58,886 nt of DNA from an uncultured Clostridia bacterium. Lineage in GTDB: Bacteria > Bacillota > Clostridia > TANB77 > CAG-508. Position numbers and translations under genes: made by a program. The stretch spans positions 1 through 58,886 of the forward strand of contig CALXFF010000006.1 of NCBI GenBank assembly GCA_944387525.1, read 5' to 3'. This document shows, piece by piece, positions 23,614 to 34,700 of this stretch. The first letter of the stretch is position 1. Each line of letters opens with the position of its first letter. Below the pieces are notes generated by a model that saw only the letters and a list, made by a program, of their open reading frames with translations, was not told where the DNA came from and did no database searches.

Positions 23614-25626
23614 ATGGATTTTAGAAAAAAAGCAGTAGAACTATATAATCAAGGAAAATCAGTTGAAGAAATAAGCAAAAATATAGGTTTTAATATAGAA
23701 GAAGATACAATTAAAAATTGGGCTGATGAAGAAAAAATTAAAGGATTTAAAATGTTGATTTTTAAATTAGATAAAAAGCAACGTCAAGAAAAAGATTATA
23801 ATAAAAGAAAAGAAATGGTATTAAATTTAAAAGAACAATTAGAAAAAATATTAGAAATAGTACCAAATGATTTAGATATGAAAACAAAGTTAATGTATGC
23901 ACACATAAATTTAGGAGAAATTGAAGAAGCAAGACACTTAGGAAATGAAATATTAGAAAAAGCGCAAACAAAAGAATTACTAAATGGACTAGCAATTATC
24001 GAAGAAAAAACAGGAAATTACGACAAAGCAATAGAATACATAAATAAAATACTGGAAAATGAACCTAATAATGAAGCACTAAAAAAGAAAATAGAAAGAA
24101 TTGAAGGAAAAAAGCAAAATAATACAATCTATACAGGGAAAGAAGCTTTATATAGAGAAATAGCATCATTAGAAAGAAATGTTAAATTTCTAGTAGAAAA
24201 GCAACAAGGAATGGAAATACAAAGTGGGGAAACATCAAATAAAAAGGAAATTACAAAAAGAGTTTATTTAGAAACATACGAGAAAGTAAAAGAATTAGCT
24301 AACAGAATATTAATAAAATATCCAGAAGAAATAATAGCAAGAGAAAAACTTATCAAAGCTTTATTTATTACAGAACAAAAAGAAGAAGCTAAAGAAGAAA
24401 TAGAAGAACTATTAAATATTAATGAAAACGATGAAATAGGATTATGGTATCTATCTAAAATACAAAGAGAAAAAGGAGATTTAGATAAAGAAAAAGAAAG
24501 CTTAGAAAAAATCATAGCAGCTTCACCAGTCGGTACACAAATAAAAGCTCAACAAAGATTAGAACAAGTAAATAGTTTAATAGAAGAGCAAAAATTACAA
24601 AAACAGATAGAAGAAGGTCTAAAAGAAAATTATACAGAAGAAACAAGAAAAGAATTTATCGAAAAAGTTCAAAATGATTTTATATATGGAAAAGTAACAA
24701 AAGATAATATAGATGAAATAATTGATGAAGCAAGAAAATATCCTAATTTTAATAGTAGTTTAATAGAATTACTAGATATAAAATCAAGAATAACAGGAAA
24801 TAGGCAAGAAAAAATAGATGAATTAGAAAAATATGTAGAAGAAGAATATTCAATTACTCCAGAGGAATATTCTAATGTACTTGATGTGATATCAGAAACA
24901 AGAAATCAAATAAAAGACGACCAAAAAATTGAAAATTATTTAGAATATAAAAAGAAAGAAGAACGTGAAGGACTTAGAGAACAAAGAGAATATTCTAAAA
25001 ATGTTATTGAAGAATTAAACAGTGGAAAAATTACGAAAGAAAATCTGCCTGAAATAGTTAAAAAATTAGAAACTTTTAAAGATAGAACTAGAGCAATATT
25101 TCTAATTACTAAATTATATGAAATATTATATGATAGAGAAAAGGCGTATAGTGAATTAGTGAAATACACACATATATCAAATTTATCACCAAAAGAAAAA
25201 GAAAGAATAGCTAATATGCAAAGATTACTTACGAGTAATGAAACTAAGAAAAGTGGCACACATAGAATAAAACAAATATATTTAGGAAAAACACAAGAAA
25301 ATAATAAATATACCAAGAAAATGAATAAAGAAGAGATAATAAGACATTTAGAAGATAGAAAAACTGTTAAACAAATAGCTAACATATTAAAAGAAAAAGG
25401 TGTATCATTGAAAAGTATTGCTAGAGTTAAAACATTTTATTTAAGACAAAATGAAGAATTAAGAAAAGAAAATTTAAGATTAGAGATATATGCAAGAAAT
25501 TTAATACAAGAAGGATACAAAATTAATGATGTTTATGATATAATGGAATATGATATTCCATTACCTAGACTACAAGCAATTGCAAAAGAACTAGAAAATC
25601 AAAAAGAGGTTGGAGAATCAAGATAA
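23614..25626 (+). CDS. large TPR/alpha-helical repeat protein
   Basis: A soluble, highly charged 670-aa protein. The first ~40 residues look like a small HTH (AVELYNQGKSVEEISKNIG). TPR-like repeats follow, seen at YAHINLGEIEEARHLGNEIL, EEKTGNYDKAIEYINKILEN and LSKIQREKGDLDKEKESLEK. A second HTH-like unit, RTVKQIANILKEKGVSLKSI in style, lies near the C-terminus. ATG 23614 is chosen because GAGAGG is 10 bases upstream; ATG 23605 is almost on top of it. A scaffold or regulatory role is inferred only. Confidence 0.75.
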   Translation: MDFRKKAVELYNQGKSVEEISKNIGFNIEEDTIKNWADEEKIKGFKMLIFKLDKKQRQEKDYNKRKEMVLNLKEQLEKILEIVPNDLDMKTKLMYAHINLGEIEEARHLGNEILEKAQTKELLNGLAIIEEKTGNYDKAIEYINKILENEPNNEALKKKIERIEGKKQNNTIYTGKEALYREIASLERNVKFLVEKQQGMEIQSGETSNKKEITKRVYLETYEKVKELANRILIKYPEEIIAREKLIKALFITEQKEEAKEEIEELLNINENDEIGLWYLSKIQREKGDLDKEKESLEKIIAASPVGTQIKAQQRLEQVNSLIEEQKLQKQIEEGLKENYTEETRKEFIEKVQNDFIYGKVTKDNIDEIIDEARKYPNFNSSLIELLDIKSRITGNRQEKIDELEKYVEEEYSITPEEYSNVLDVISETRNQIKDDQKIENYLEYKKKEEREGLREQREYSKNVIEELNSGKITKENLPEIVKKLETFKDRTRAIFLITKLYEILYDREKAYSELVKYTHISNLSPKEKERIANMQRLLTSNETKKSGTHRIKQIYLGKTQENNKYTKKMNKEEIIRHLEDRKTVKQIANILKEKGVSLKSIARVKTFYLRQNEELRKENLRLEIYARNLIQEGYKINDVYDIMEYDIPLPRLQAIAKELENQKEVGESR

Positions 25627-25655
25627 TATTGCCATAGGAAGGAAATGAGACTAAA

Positions 25656-26243
25656 ATGAACAAACAAGAATTAGAAAAAATAAAACAAAAAGCATTAGAA
25701 GAACACATACCAATAATAATGGATGACACATTAGAAGTAATAGAAAACTATTTAAAAGAAAACAAACCACACAAAATATTAGAAATAGGAACAGCAGTTG
25801 GATATTCTGCAATATGCTTTACTGAAATACTTGCTGAAGATGGGCAAATAGATACAATAGAAAGAGACACTGAAAGAGTAAAAGAAGCAAAAGAAAACAT
25901 CAAAAAAGCAGAAGTAGAAAACAAAATAAATATTTATGAAGGTGATGCAGTAGAAATATTGCCAACTTTAAAAAATAAATATGATGTAATATTTATAGAT
26001 GCAGCCAAAGGAAAATATCCATTTTTCCTAAAAGAAGCATTACGTATGTTAAATACAAATGGAATTATTTTTGCAGATAATATTTTATATAAAGGTTATG
26101 TTAGGAGTGATTACAACAAACATAAACAAAGGACAGCTGTTAGAAATTTAAGAGAATATATAAAAGAAGTAAATGAAAACCCAGAATTAGAAACTGAAAT
26201 CTTAGAAGTAGGAGATGGGCTTGCAATTAGCAAGAAAAAATGA
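25656..26243 (+). CDS. SAM-dependent O-methyltransferase (TrmR/YrrM-like)
   Basis: The 195-aa class I methyltransferase has the SAM motif EIGTAVGYSAI (about 45-55), the acidic strand IDTIERD and the metal-site block VIFIDAAKGKYPFF plus ADNILYKG. These features fit the catechol-O-methyltransferase-like family that includes TrmR, which methylates 5-hydroxyuridine at tRNA position 34. The tRNA role is inferred from the family; a small-molecule O-methyltransferase cannot be excluded. Confidence 0.82.
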   Translation: MNKQELEKIKQKALEEHIPIIMDDTLEVIENYLKENKPHKILEIGTAVGYSAICFTEILAEDGQIDTIERDTERVKEAKENIKKAEVENKINIYEGDAVEILPTLKNKYDVIFIDAAKGKYPFFLKEALRMLNTNGIIFADNILYKGYVRSDYNKHKQRTAVRNLREYIKEVNENPELETEILEVGDGLAISKKK

Positions 26244-26253
26244 TATATATTGT

Positions 26254-26296
26254 AACAAGAAATTTAAAAAACGATAAATTTCTTGTTAATTTTTTT
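26254..26296 (+). terminator. intrinsic terminator before thyA
   Basis: AACAAGAAATTT (26254-26265) pairs perfectly with 26276-26287, followed by AATTTTTTT. Confidence 0.88.
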
Positions 26297-26313
26297 ATAA
26301 AGGAGGATATTTT

Positions 26314-27171
26314 ATGACAGAAGCGGATAAAAATTTTATAGACACATGTAAAGAAATAATAAAAAATGGATATTCATCAGAAGGAACAGGAGTCAGAACT
26401 AGATGGGAAGATGGAACAGAAGCAAATTATATCTCAATAGTAGGAGTAACTAACAAATATGATGTAGGAAAAGAATTCCCAATGATAACATTAAGAAATA
26501 ATACAAACACAGTCAAAAGAGCAATTGATGAAATATTATGGATATGGCAAAAAAAATCAAATAAAATAAGTGATTTAAATTCACATATTTGGGACCAATG
26601 GGCTGGAGAAGACGGAACAATAGGAAAAGCATATGGATATCAAATGGCAAAAAAATATCAATTCAAAACAAAAGAAGGCATAAAAGAAATGGACCAAGTA
26701 GATTTTGTATTATATCTACTAAAAAATGACCCAGCAAGTAGAAGAATATTAACAAACATATTTGTACATGAAGATTTAAAAGACATGAACTTAGAACCAT
26801 GTGCATATTCAACACAATGGCTAGTAAAAAAAGGAAAACTACACTTAATATTAAATCAACGTTCACAAGATATGTTAGCAGCTAATGGATGGAATACAAT
26901 GCAATATGCAGCATTATTATGCATGTTTGCACAAGTTTCAGGGTTAGAAGTTGGAACATTAACACATAATATAGGAGATTGTCATATATATGATAGACAT
27001 ATACCATTAGTAGAAAAATTAATAAATGGAGAAGCTATGGATGTACATCCAAAATTAGTAATACATAACCCAACAAAAAATTTCTATGATTTCAAAGTAG
27101 AAGATTTTGAAATCCAAGGTTATGATTATAATAAAGACATGAAATTAGGAAAAATACCAGTAGCAGAATAA
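26314..27171 (+). CDS. thyA: thymidylate synthase
   Basis: ThyA converts dUMP to dTMP using methylene-tetrahydrofolate. In this 285-aa protein the nucleophile is Cys163 in EPCAYSTQW. The dUMP-phosphate loop QRSQDM, the Asn in WNTMQYAALL and the GDCHIYDRH block are conserved. Local sequence differs from the classical E. coli type (an AANGW insert and CAYS rather than CHYS), marking a divergent subfamily. AAAGGAGG precedes ATG 26314. folA follows and regenerates the dihydrofolate produced. Confidence 0.92.
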   Translation: MTEADKNFIDTCKEIIKNGYSSEGTGVRTRWEDGTEANYISIVGVTNKYDVGKEFPMITLRNNTNTVKRAIDEILWIWQKKSNKISDLNSHIWDQWAGEDGTIGKAYGYQMAKKYQFKTKEGIKEMDQVDFVLYLLKNDPASRRILTNIFVHEDLKDMNLEPCAYSTQWLVKKGKLHLILNQRSQDMLAANGWNTMQYAALLCMFAQVSGLEVGTLTHNIGDCHIYDRHIPLVEKLINGEAMDVHPKLVIHNPTKNFYDFKVEDFEIQGYDYNKDMKLGKIPVAE

Positions 27172-27194
27172 ATAGAGAAAAGGAGAAATAAAAA

Positions 27195-27686
27195 ATGTTA
27201 AGCATTATAGTAGCAAAAGCAAAAAACAATATAATAGGAAAAGAAAACAAACTAATATGGCACATACCAGATGATTTAAAAAGATTTAAAGAATTAACAA
27301 CAGGTCATAATATAATAATGGGAAGAAAAACATTTGAATCACTAGGAGGAATATTACCAAATAGAAAACATATAGTATTTACACAAAATCCGGATTTTAA
27401 AATTGATAATCCAAATGTGAAAGTTGTACATTCAATGTTTGAAATACAAGAATACATAGAAGATAAAGAAGAAAACTTTGTTATAGGTGGAGCAATGATA
27501 TATAATTTATTAATGCCATATGTAACAAAAATGTATGTAACTGAAATTGATAAAGATTTTGATGGAGATACATTCTTCCCTAAAATTAATACTGAAATAT
27601 GGAAAGAAGTTAGCAGAGAAAAAGGTCCAAGTGACGATAAAAATGATTTTGACTATGACTATGTTACTTATGAAAGAGTTAAATAA
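27195..27686 (+). CDS. folA: dihydrofolate reductase
   Basis: DHFR reduces the dihydrofolate made by thymidylate synthase. The 163-aa protein has the active-site WHIPDDLKRFK with Asp27 at the catalytic position, the NADPH-binding MGRKTFESLG and the VIGGAMIY loop. AAAAGGAG precedes ATG 27195, 23 bases behind thyA, so the pair forms an operon. Confidence 0.94.
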   Translation: MLSIIVAKAKNNIIGKENKLIWHIPDDLKRFKELTTGHNIIMGRKTFESLGGILPNRKHIVFTQNPDFKIDNPNVKVVHSMFEIQEYIEDKEENFVIGGAMIYNLLMPYVTKMYVTEIDKDFDGDTFFPKINTEIWKEVSREKGPSDDKNDFDYDYVTYERVK

Positions 27687-27743
27687 GGATATAAAATGGA
27701 ACAAAAAGTTTGAAGAAAAAGACTGAAAATGTCTAGACAATTT

Positions 27744-27784
27744 AAAAGATATGTGCTAATATATTATAGTACATATCTTTTTAA
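27744..27784 (+). terminator. intrinsic terminator after folA
   Basis: AAAAGATATGT (27744-27754) pairs with ACATATCTTTT (27771-27781), followed by TTT. Confidence 0.8.
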
Positions 27785-27804
27785 TGTGCAGAAATAATTA
27801 ATAT

Positions 27805-27887
27805 GCCGATGTGGCGGAATTGGTAGACGCACATGACTCAAAATCATGCGGGAAACCATGTGGGTTCGAGTCCCACCATCGGTACCA
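27805..27887 (+). tRNA. tRNA-Leu (anticodon CAA)
   Basis: Acceptor arm 27805-27811 pairs with 27877-27883 (with a G-T first pair). The anticodon stem CATGA/TCATG encloses loop CTCAAAA, giving CAA. A class II variable arm (GCGGGAAACCATGT) is present, the T-loop is GGTTCGAGTCC, and the CCA is encoded. The accessory island begins just downstream. Confidence 0.95.
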
Positions 27888-27927
27888 ATGACGTTTCTGT
27901 TCGAACTAATAGAACAGTATTGATACA

Positions 27928-27963
27928 AAATCAATCAGAAAATAAAATCTGGTTGATTTTTTT
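27928..27963 (+). terminator. intrinsic terminator after tRNA-Leu
   Basis: AAATCAATCAGA (27928-27939) pairs with TCTGGTTGATTT (27948-27959, one G-T pair) and runs into seven T. Confidence 0.88.
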
Positions 27964-28015
27964 GTTGTCTATAAACAATATAAAAATCATCCAAACGAAA
28001 GGATGGTGTAAAAGA

Positions 28016-28285
28016 ATGAAGATAATTAAGCAAGAACTACAATTTGAAAAATGTCTAAAACAGCGAATTGAATTTATATGTGAGTTTTCAAAAGTTACCC
28101 CTACTTTTATAAATGGTAGCATTAGAAAATTAGAAAAAACTAACCTTACATATATTGAACCACATAAAGTCACTATTAAAAATATTACTTTTTTAGTTTT
28201 TAATTATTCAAATGATGTATATATTTCAAATTTGACTAAAAAGATTAAATTATCAGAGTTAGAAGAATATATAAAAAGTATATAA
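28016..28285 (+). CDS. small protein of unknown function at the island edge
   Basis: An 89-aa protein with mixed strands and helices. Reading upstream of ATG 28016 would run through the tRNA-Leu gene, so that ATG is the first sensible start. Its ribosome site is weak (AAAGG 13 bases upstream, in a CATCC/GGATG hairpin). No family is recognised. Confidence 0.5.
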   Translation: MKIIKQELQFEKCLKQRIEFICEFSKVTPTFINGSIRKLEKTNLTYIEPHKVTIKNITFLVFNYSNDVYISNLTKKIKLSELEEYIKSI

Positions 28286-28295
28286 ATACCAATAT

Positions 28296-28323
28296 TTGAC
28301 ATTTCTACAAATTATGATATAAT
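28296..28323 (+). promoter_or_regulatory. promoter of the leader-peptide unit
   Basis: TTGACA (28296-28301), 16-base spacer, TATAAT (28318-28323) with an extended -10 TG. Confidence 0.8.
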
Positions 28324-28361
28324 ATTCAAAGTAAACCAATTATGTTTATGGAGATGATTAT

Positions 28362-28415
28362 ATGATTTATAAAAAAATGTATTATATAATAAAATTGTTT
28401 GAGAGATGTCATTAG
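28362..28415 (+). CDS. possible 17-aa leader peptide
   Basis: ATG 28362 follows a GGAG site and encodes MIYKKMYYIIKLFERCH. Its stop codon falls inside the 5' arm region of the following terminator. This is the arrangement of an attenuator leader, where ribosome position on the peptide decides whether the terminator forms. Confidence 0.5.
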   Translation: MIYKKMYYIIKLFERCH

Positions 28416-28446
28416 TATTAGTGTGTACTATGATGTCTCTTTTTTA
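28403..28446 (+). terminator. attenuator-like terminator upstream of the 254-aa gene
   Basis: GAGATGTCAT (28403-28412) pairs with ATGATGTCTC (28430-28439, two G-T pairs), followed by TTTTTT. It lies between the promoter and the next gene, so it would limit read-through into that gene. Confidence 0.75.
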
Positions 28447-28464
28447 GAGGAGGTTTATATTTAA

Positions 28465-31141
<2,677 letters not shown>

Positions 31142-31337
31142 TTGTTGCAACTATTAAAATATATCTACTATGTTGCAACAACAAATTAACGAGAATAAAT
31201 TTGTATTTGCAATTAGCAAATATAAATTTTATAACGAGTTAATTTGGATAAATTTTATCCCAGTGGGAGAAAATTTATTGCCTCGCAGAGCCCCCGAGTT
31301 TTGATAGAATGTCAAAACTCATAGGGGGTTAGGACTT
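31142..31337 (+). other. densely structured non-coding region behind the recombinase
   Basis: A run of hairpins: TTGTTGCAAC (31142-31151) with 31172-31181; AATTTGTATTTGC with GCAAATATAAATT near 31197-31233; GGATAAATTTTATCCC with its complement near 31248-31282; and CCCCC-GAGTTTTGA (31291-31304) with TCAAAACTC (31312-31320) and GGGGG (31324-31328). No ORF is present. It may be a structured RNA, a recombination site region or a transfer origin. Confidence 0.55.
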
Positions 31338-31514
31338 ATGACAGAGTCAAAGTCCTGTGCTTTGAAGAAAGTTCAAGGAGGTGGTTTCATTGGAACAGGA
31401 ATTAGCATATTCTTTTTAATAAATCGACTGAAAGAACAAGAAAATATTACTGAAGAATTGAAAGCGACAAATCAAATAAAATGGGTTGGAAAGATGAATA
31501 ATATTAAGAATTGA
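31338..31514 (+). CDS. possible 58-aa peptide with one hydrophobic segment
   Basis: ATG 31338 opens a 58-codon frame with a short hydrophobic stretch (IGTGISIFFLI). A perfect Shine-Dalgarno AAGGAGGTGG lies inside it at 31375-31384 and is followed by in-frame ATT (31389) and by TTG (31390) in another frame (10 codons), but by no ATG. The true start is therefore unclear, and this may be a decayed or unusual small gene. Confidence 0.4.
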   Translation: MTESKSCALKKVQGGGFIGTGISIFFLINRLKEQENITEELKATNQIKWVGKMNNIKN

Positions 31515-31723
31515 GAAGAAGAAATTATATTGAACGATTTAATTTATATATAAAGTGATAGAGCGAATCAGAATTTTCATGTTCTACTTGTAGTAAAAAT
31601 ATATTTGTCAGACAACTTGACTATATAATTTTTGTCAAACTTTTTTATAGCTTTATCTATATCATTTTTATGTATAGAAAGCAAGTGAAAATGTTATAAT
31701 TTATTCAACATGCACATAATATA
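31515..31723. other. AT-rich intergenic stretch
   Basis: I see no supported gene here. The stretch separates the plus-strand recombinase cluster from a convergent minus-strand gene. Possible -10-like boxes occur (for example TATAAT near 31695) but none has a clear product. Confidence 0.4.
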
Positions 31724-31762
31724 GAAAAAAGAGCGGAAACTTGCAATGCTTGTTACCGCTCT
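31724..31762 (-). terminator. intrinsic terminator of the minus-strand 304-aa gene
   Basis: On the minus strand AGAGCGG and CCGCTCT (31756-31762 with 31730-31736) form the stem and are followed by TTTTTT. Confidence 0.85.
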
Positions 31763-31774
31763 AAGAAGAAAATC

Positions 31775-32689
31775 TTAATAATTTCTTTTTTCTGATTCAA
31801 GAAGTTGTATTGCAATATTCTTCTTTGATTCAATAAACTCCTTATTGCAATATAAATATACTTCGTTACTATTGTAGCTTCCTGTTAATTTTATTTTGTC
31901 TTTGCCAGCATCACTACCTCTTCCATAACAAATAAAAATACCAATCACATGATTAGAATAACCGATCGTGTAAGCTTTGTCTTTTTGGAAATTATACTCT
32001 AAATAATACTCTTCTTCATTATTCATATATAAAGTGATTTTTACAGTTTCCAAAGTGAAATCAATGGTTTTTACTTTTTTATTATCACTATATATATCAA
32101 GAATTAAATACTCTCCTAAATAATGAAATATGCTAGACATTTTTTTATATGTCAGCATGTATAATTTTGGATTATGAGCAATTCTTGAATAATATTCTAT
32201 AAAATCCTTGATTTCATCCAAATTATATCTTGCGTTGCCTTGGTGAGTTGTATGATATTGCATTTCTATAATAAGCTCACCATCCTTAGAAACAACTTTT
32301 CCACTTGCTTCACGATCAATTGCAAAAATATAGTTGTCAATTGTCGTAGTAATTTCCATAAACTCTGCATAATAGTAACCAAAATCACCTACTCGAATAC
32401 GATATACTAAGATATCTTCGTTTTCTGTAATAGAAAGATATACTTCATCATCGTCTTCAGTTAATAATTCAATCATATACTTTTTCTCGTCAGTAATTAG
32501 ATGAAATTTTTTCCATTCATTTCTGACTTTTTTTAATTGCCTTGAATTTTTAATATTGAAATATCTTACTAGCATTCTTTCTAAATTAAGAGTGATGTCG
32601 CAATCTGTAGGCAACCATTCATTAAAAATTTTAATTACAGAATCAGATACTTTCAAGTTAGCTACATTACCATTTTCTTCTTTCCGCAT
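31775..32689 (-). CDS. unknown 304-aa island protein
   Basis: A soluble protein with many acidic residues, no signal peptide and no recognised motif. AAGGAG lies before its ATG (32687-32689 on the plus strand). It has a consensus promoter upstream and a terminator downstream and is transcribed alone, opposite to its neighbours. The island position suggests an accessory or defence role, but nothing in the sequence proves one. Confidence 0.65.
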   Translation of the reverse strand: MRKEENGNVANLKVSDSVIKIFNEWLPTDCDITLNLERMLVRYFNIKNSRQLKKVRNEWKKFHLITDEKKYMIELLTEDDDEVYLSITENEDILVYRIRVGDFGYYYAEFMEITTTIDNYIFAIDREASGKVVSKDGELIIEMQYHTTHQGNARYNLDEIKDFIEYYSRIAHNPKLYMLTYKKMSSIFHYLGEYLILDIYSDNKKVKTIDFTLETVKITLYMNNEEEYYLEYNFQKDKAYTIGYSNHVIGIFICYGRGSDAGKDKIKLTGSYNSNEVYLYCNKEFIESKKNIAIQLLESEKRNY

Positions 32690-32745
32690 AAATTCTCCTT
32701 TCCCTCAATTGAGGATAGATATATATATTTTTTTTGCATAATCTA

Positions 32746-32774
32746 ATTATAGCATAGTTTTACATAATGTTCAA
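32746..32774 (-). promoter_or_regulatory. promoter of the minus-strand 304-aa gene
   Basis: On the minus strand: TTGAAC (32774-32769), 17-base spacer, TATAAT (32751-32746) with TGC before it. A perfect palindrome CTCAATTGAG (32704-32713) lies between promoter and gene and could be an operator. Confidence 0.75.
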
Positions 32775-32865
32775 GTTTTAAACAATATTAGGTATGTTTC
32801 TCTTATTTTAATGTGATTTTTTATTTCTATATTGCAATTTATCAAAAATATGATATACTTTAATA

Positions 32866-32985
32866 AAACTGATTGATATTTGTATCAATCGTTATGAGAG
32901 CCGAAAAAGTTGTAGATAACTACTTCGTTGGCACCAAAAGTCGATAGGTAAATAACAATGTATTATAAAAATACATTGTTATTAT
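32866..32985 (+). ncRNA. candidate small RNA in the island
   Basis: A promoter (TTGCAA 32832-32837, extended -10 TGATATACT ending 32859) precedes about 120 bases without an ORF. The stretch holds GATTGATA/TATCAATC (32871-32890), a GTAG/CTAC hairpin and a 13-bp stem (32951-32963 with 32971-32983). The tail after the last stem is only ATTATTATAT, so termination is uncertain. It fills most of the 32690-33054 gap. Confidence 0.45.
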
Positions 32986-33054
32986 TATATAAAACATTAT
33001 ACATATAAAAAAATGTTGAGCATGAAGTAAAAAAAGAAAATGAGGAGAAAATAC

Positions 33055-33435
33055 ATGATTTGGAGAATTAAAGATAAAAGGAAAACAAAAAAAGATTTAG
33101 TATATTTAGTGTGGAAAGATGTAAAGACAGATAAAAAATATAAAGTAGCAGAATTATATAAACAAAATAATACTTTTTATTTTAAATATATTTTAGAAAA
33201 TCTAAAAGAAGCACAAGAAAATGGATTTATGCTATTAATACCATTTCCTCAAATTAATGCAATATATTATTCACCATTTCTTTTTGCTAGTTTTGCAACA
33301 AGGTTGCCAGATAAAAGAAGACCAGATATTAAAAAAATATTAGACACTTATGGAATGACAGAATATGACGAATTTGAATTGTTAAAAAGAAGTAGTGCAA
33401 AACTACCAACTGATAATTATGAATTTGTAAAATAA
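33055..33435 (+). CDS. small HipA-N-terminal/HIRAN-associated-like protein
   Basis: A 126-aa protein. The pattern LFASFATRLPDKRRPDIKK followed by DEFELLKRS and LPTDNYEF recalls the HipA N-terminal-like domain (PFFxxRLP..R....L.RSGG....D). ATG 33055 is chosen because GAGGAG is 7 bases upstream; ATG 33040 has no site. The last 73 bases recur at 34701-34773. The family link is weak and the function unknown. Confidence 0.6.
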   Translation: MIWRIKDKRKTKKDLVYLVWKDVKTDKKYKVAELYKQNNTFYFKYILENLKEAQENGFMLLIPFPQINAIYYSPFLFASFATRLPDKRRPDIKKILDTYGMTEYDEFELLKRSSAKLPTDNYEFVK

Positions 33436-33469
33436 TAGAAAATAGAAAGATAAAACTATATAAATAAAA

Positions 33470-33549
33470 TAAAAAAGGAACGATGGGATTGGTCGCCCAA
33501 TCCAACACACCTATGATGGGGTGCTACACCGTTCATTTTTGTAATCTGT
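33470..33549 (-). ncRNA. minus-strand small RNA with three-way junction and terminator
   Basis: A perfect minus-strand promoter drives about 80 bases that fold into P1 (GAACG 33478-33482 with CGTTC 33530-33534), P2 (GGATTGG 33486-33492 with CCAATCC 33497-33503) and P3 (CACC/GGTG near 33508-33523), ending in TTTTTTATTTTATTT on the minus strand. There is no ORF. It is convergent with the 126-aa gene and could act as an antisense or regulatory RNA, or the structure may serve as a bidirectional terminator. Confidence 0.6.
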
Positions 33550-33555
33550 AATTTA

Positions 33556-33584
33556 ATTATACTGTTTTTAAGTATATTTGTCAA
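33556..33584 (-). promoter_or_regulatory. consensus minus-strand promoter of the small RNA
   Basis: TTGACA (33584-33579), 17-base spacer, TATAAT (33561-33556), all on the minus strand. Confidence 0.82.
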
Positions 33585-33700
33585 CAAATGCTCAAAATGG
33601 ATTTTAATAGCTAAATTGAAAGTAAAATTGCAAATTTATGTAAAATGTGCTAAAATAATAATAGTGAGAAAATGATTTATGTAAGGAGGTCGGATTAGAT

Positions 33701-34693
33701 ATGTATAAATTAAAATATGATTTTAGACAATATAATAATGTTATAGCGACATACATTGATGTACTAATAAATAACAGTATGGCTAGTTTTCAGCAACAAA
33801 TTAGAAATGGTCAAGTAAAAAATATTGAACATGATTCTAATGCATTAGCTGGCTGTATACAAAACTTAGAAGAATATTTATATTATAATTTCGAAAAATC
33901 TCCAGAGAATTTTAACCATATTATTAATACAACTATTAATAATGTACGAGCAATTTCAGTTCTACCCAATAATAAAAGAGGTATATATGGAGAAACACAA
34001 GCTCAAAATAAAGTTATTTATATAAATCCTGATTTACGTGATAGCAGATATCTAACAGGTGAAGAAAGAACAAGATTATATATGGCTCATGAATTAGGAC
34101 ATATTGTAAATAATGAATGGATGAAGAAGGTTATAGAATATACTAATCAACAAATTAGACAAGGAAAATTAACAAAAGAACATGCACAATTAATCTATGA
34201 TGGATTTTCTATGTTAAATGAAGCAACAACACAAAATAGAGCTGAAAATTTTGTTTATGAATTTTCTGGTAAAAGAAGACCAAGTTTAGCATATTATAGA
34301 AATGGTAGAATGTTTAATTCCGAACCTTATAAATCGAATTTTGATTATTATGGCGAATTAGAAGAGCCTGCAATAATGTTTGCAAGAACATTAAGAGGGA
34401 TAGGAAAAGAAGATGATGATATAAAAGCTTTAGATATGCTATCTGAAAGAGCACTTTTACCAAATTTCTTTAATAGAATATTAAATGAATATACAAGAGA
34501 TGGACAAATGCCAGCATTTATACAAGAAGTACAATATATGGGATTATTAAAGAGAGCAGCATATGCAAATTTTGGTTATGAAGATGTTTCTTACTTACAT
34601 AAGTCAAAAACATATTTAGAAGGACTTAGAAATGTAACTGCACAAATGAGAGATTATAGAGAACCATTTGATGATGGATATAATGAAAGATAA
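33701..34693 (+). CDS. putative zinc metallopeptidase (zincin)
   Basis: This 330-aa protein has the zinc-binding motif AHELGHIVN with His130, Glu131 and His134, and a later Glu candidate in LNEATTQNRAE about 45 residues on. No signal peptide is seen, so it would act in the cytoplasm or be exported by another route. AAGGAGG precedes ATG 33701. It lies between two copies of a gene-end duplication. Island zincins sometimes cleave repressors or toxins, but no partner is evident here. Confidence 0.7.
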   Translation: MYKLKYDFRQYNNVIATYIDVLINNSMASFQQQIRNGQVKNIEHDSNALAGCIQNLEEYLYYNFEKSPENFNHIINTTINNVRAISVLPNNKRGIYGETQAQNKVIYINPDLRDSRYLTGEERTRLYMAHELGHIVNNEWMKKVIEYTNQQIRQGKLTKEHAQLIYDGFSMLNEATTQNRAENFVYEFSGKRRPSLAYYRNGRMFNSEPYKSNFDYYGELEEPAIMFARTLRGIGKEDDDIKALDMLSERALLPNFFNRILNEYTRDGQMPAFIQEVQYMGLLKRAAYANFGYEDVSYLHKSKTYLEGLRNVTAQMRDYREPFDDGYNER

Positions 34694-34700
34694 TTATATA

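Noticed and set aside
27833-28015. N-terminal extension of the 89-aa protein
   Set aside because: The frame runs through the tRNA-Leu gene and its terminator, so it cannot be a real start.
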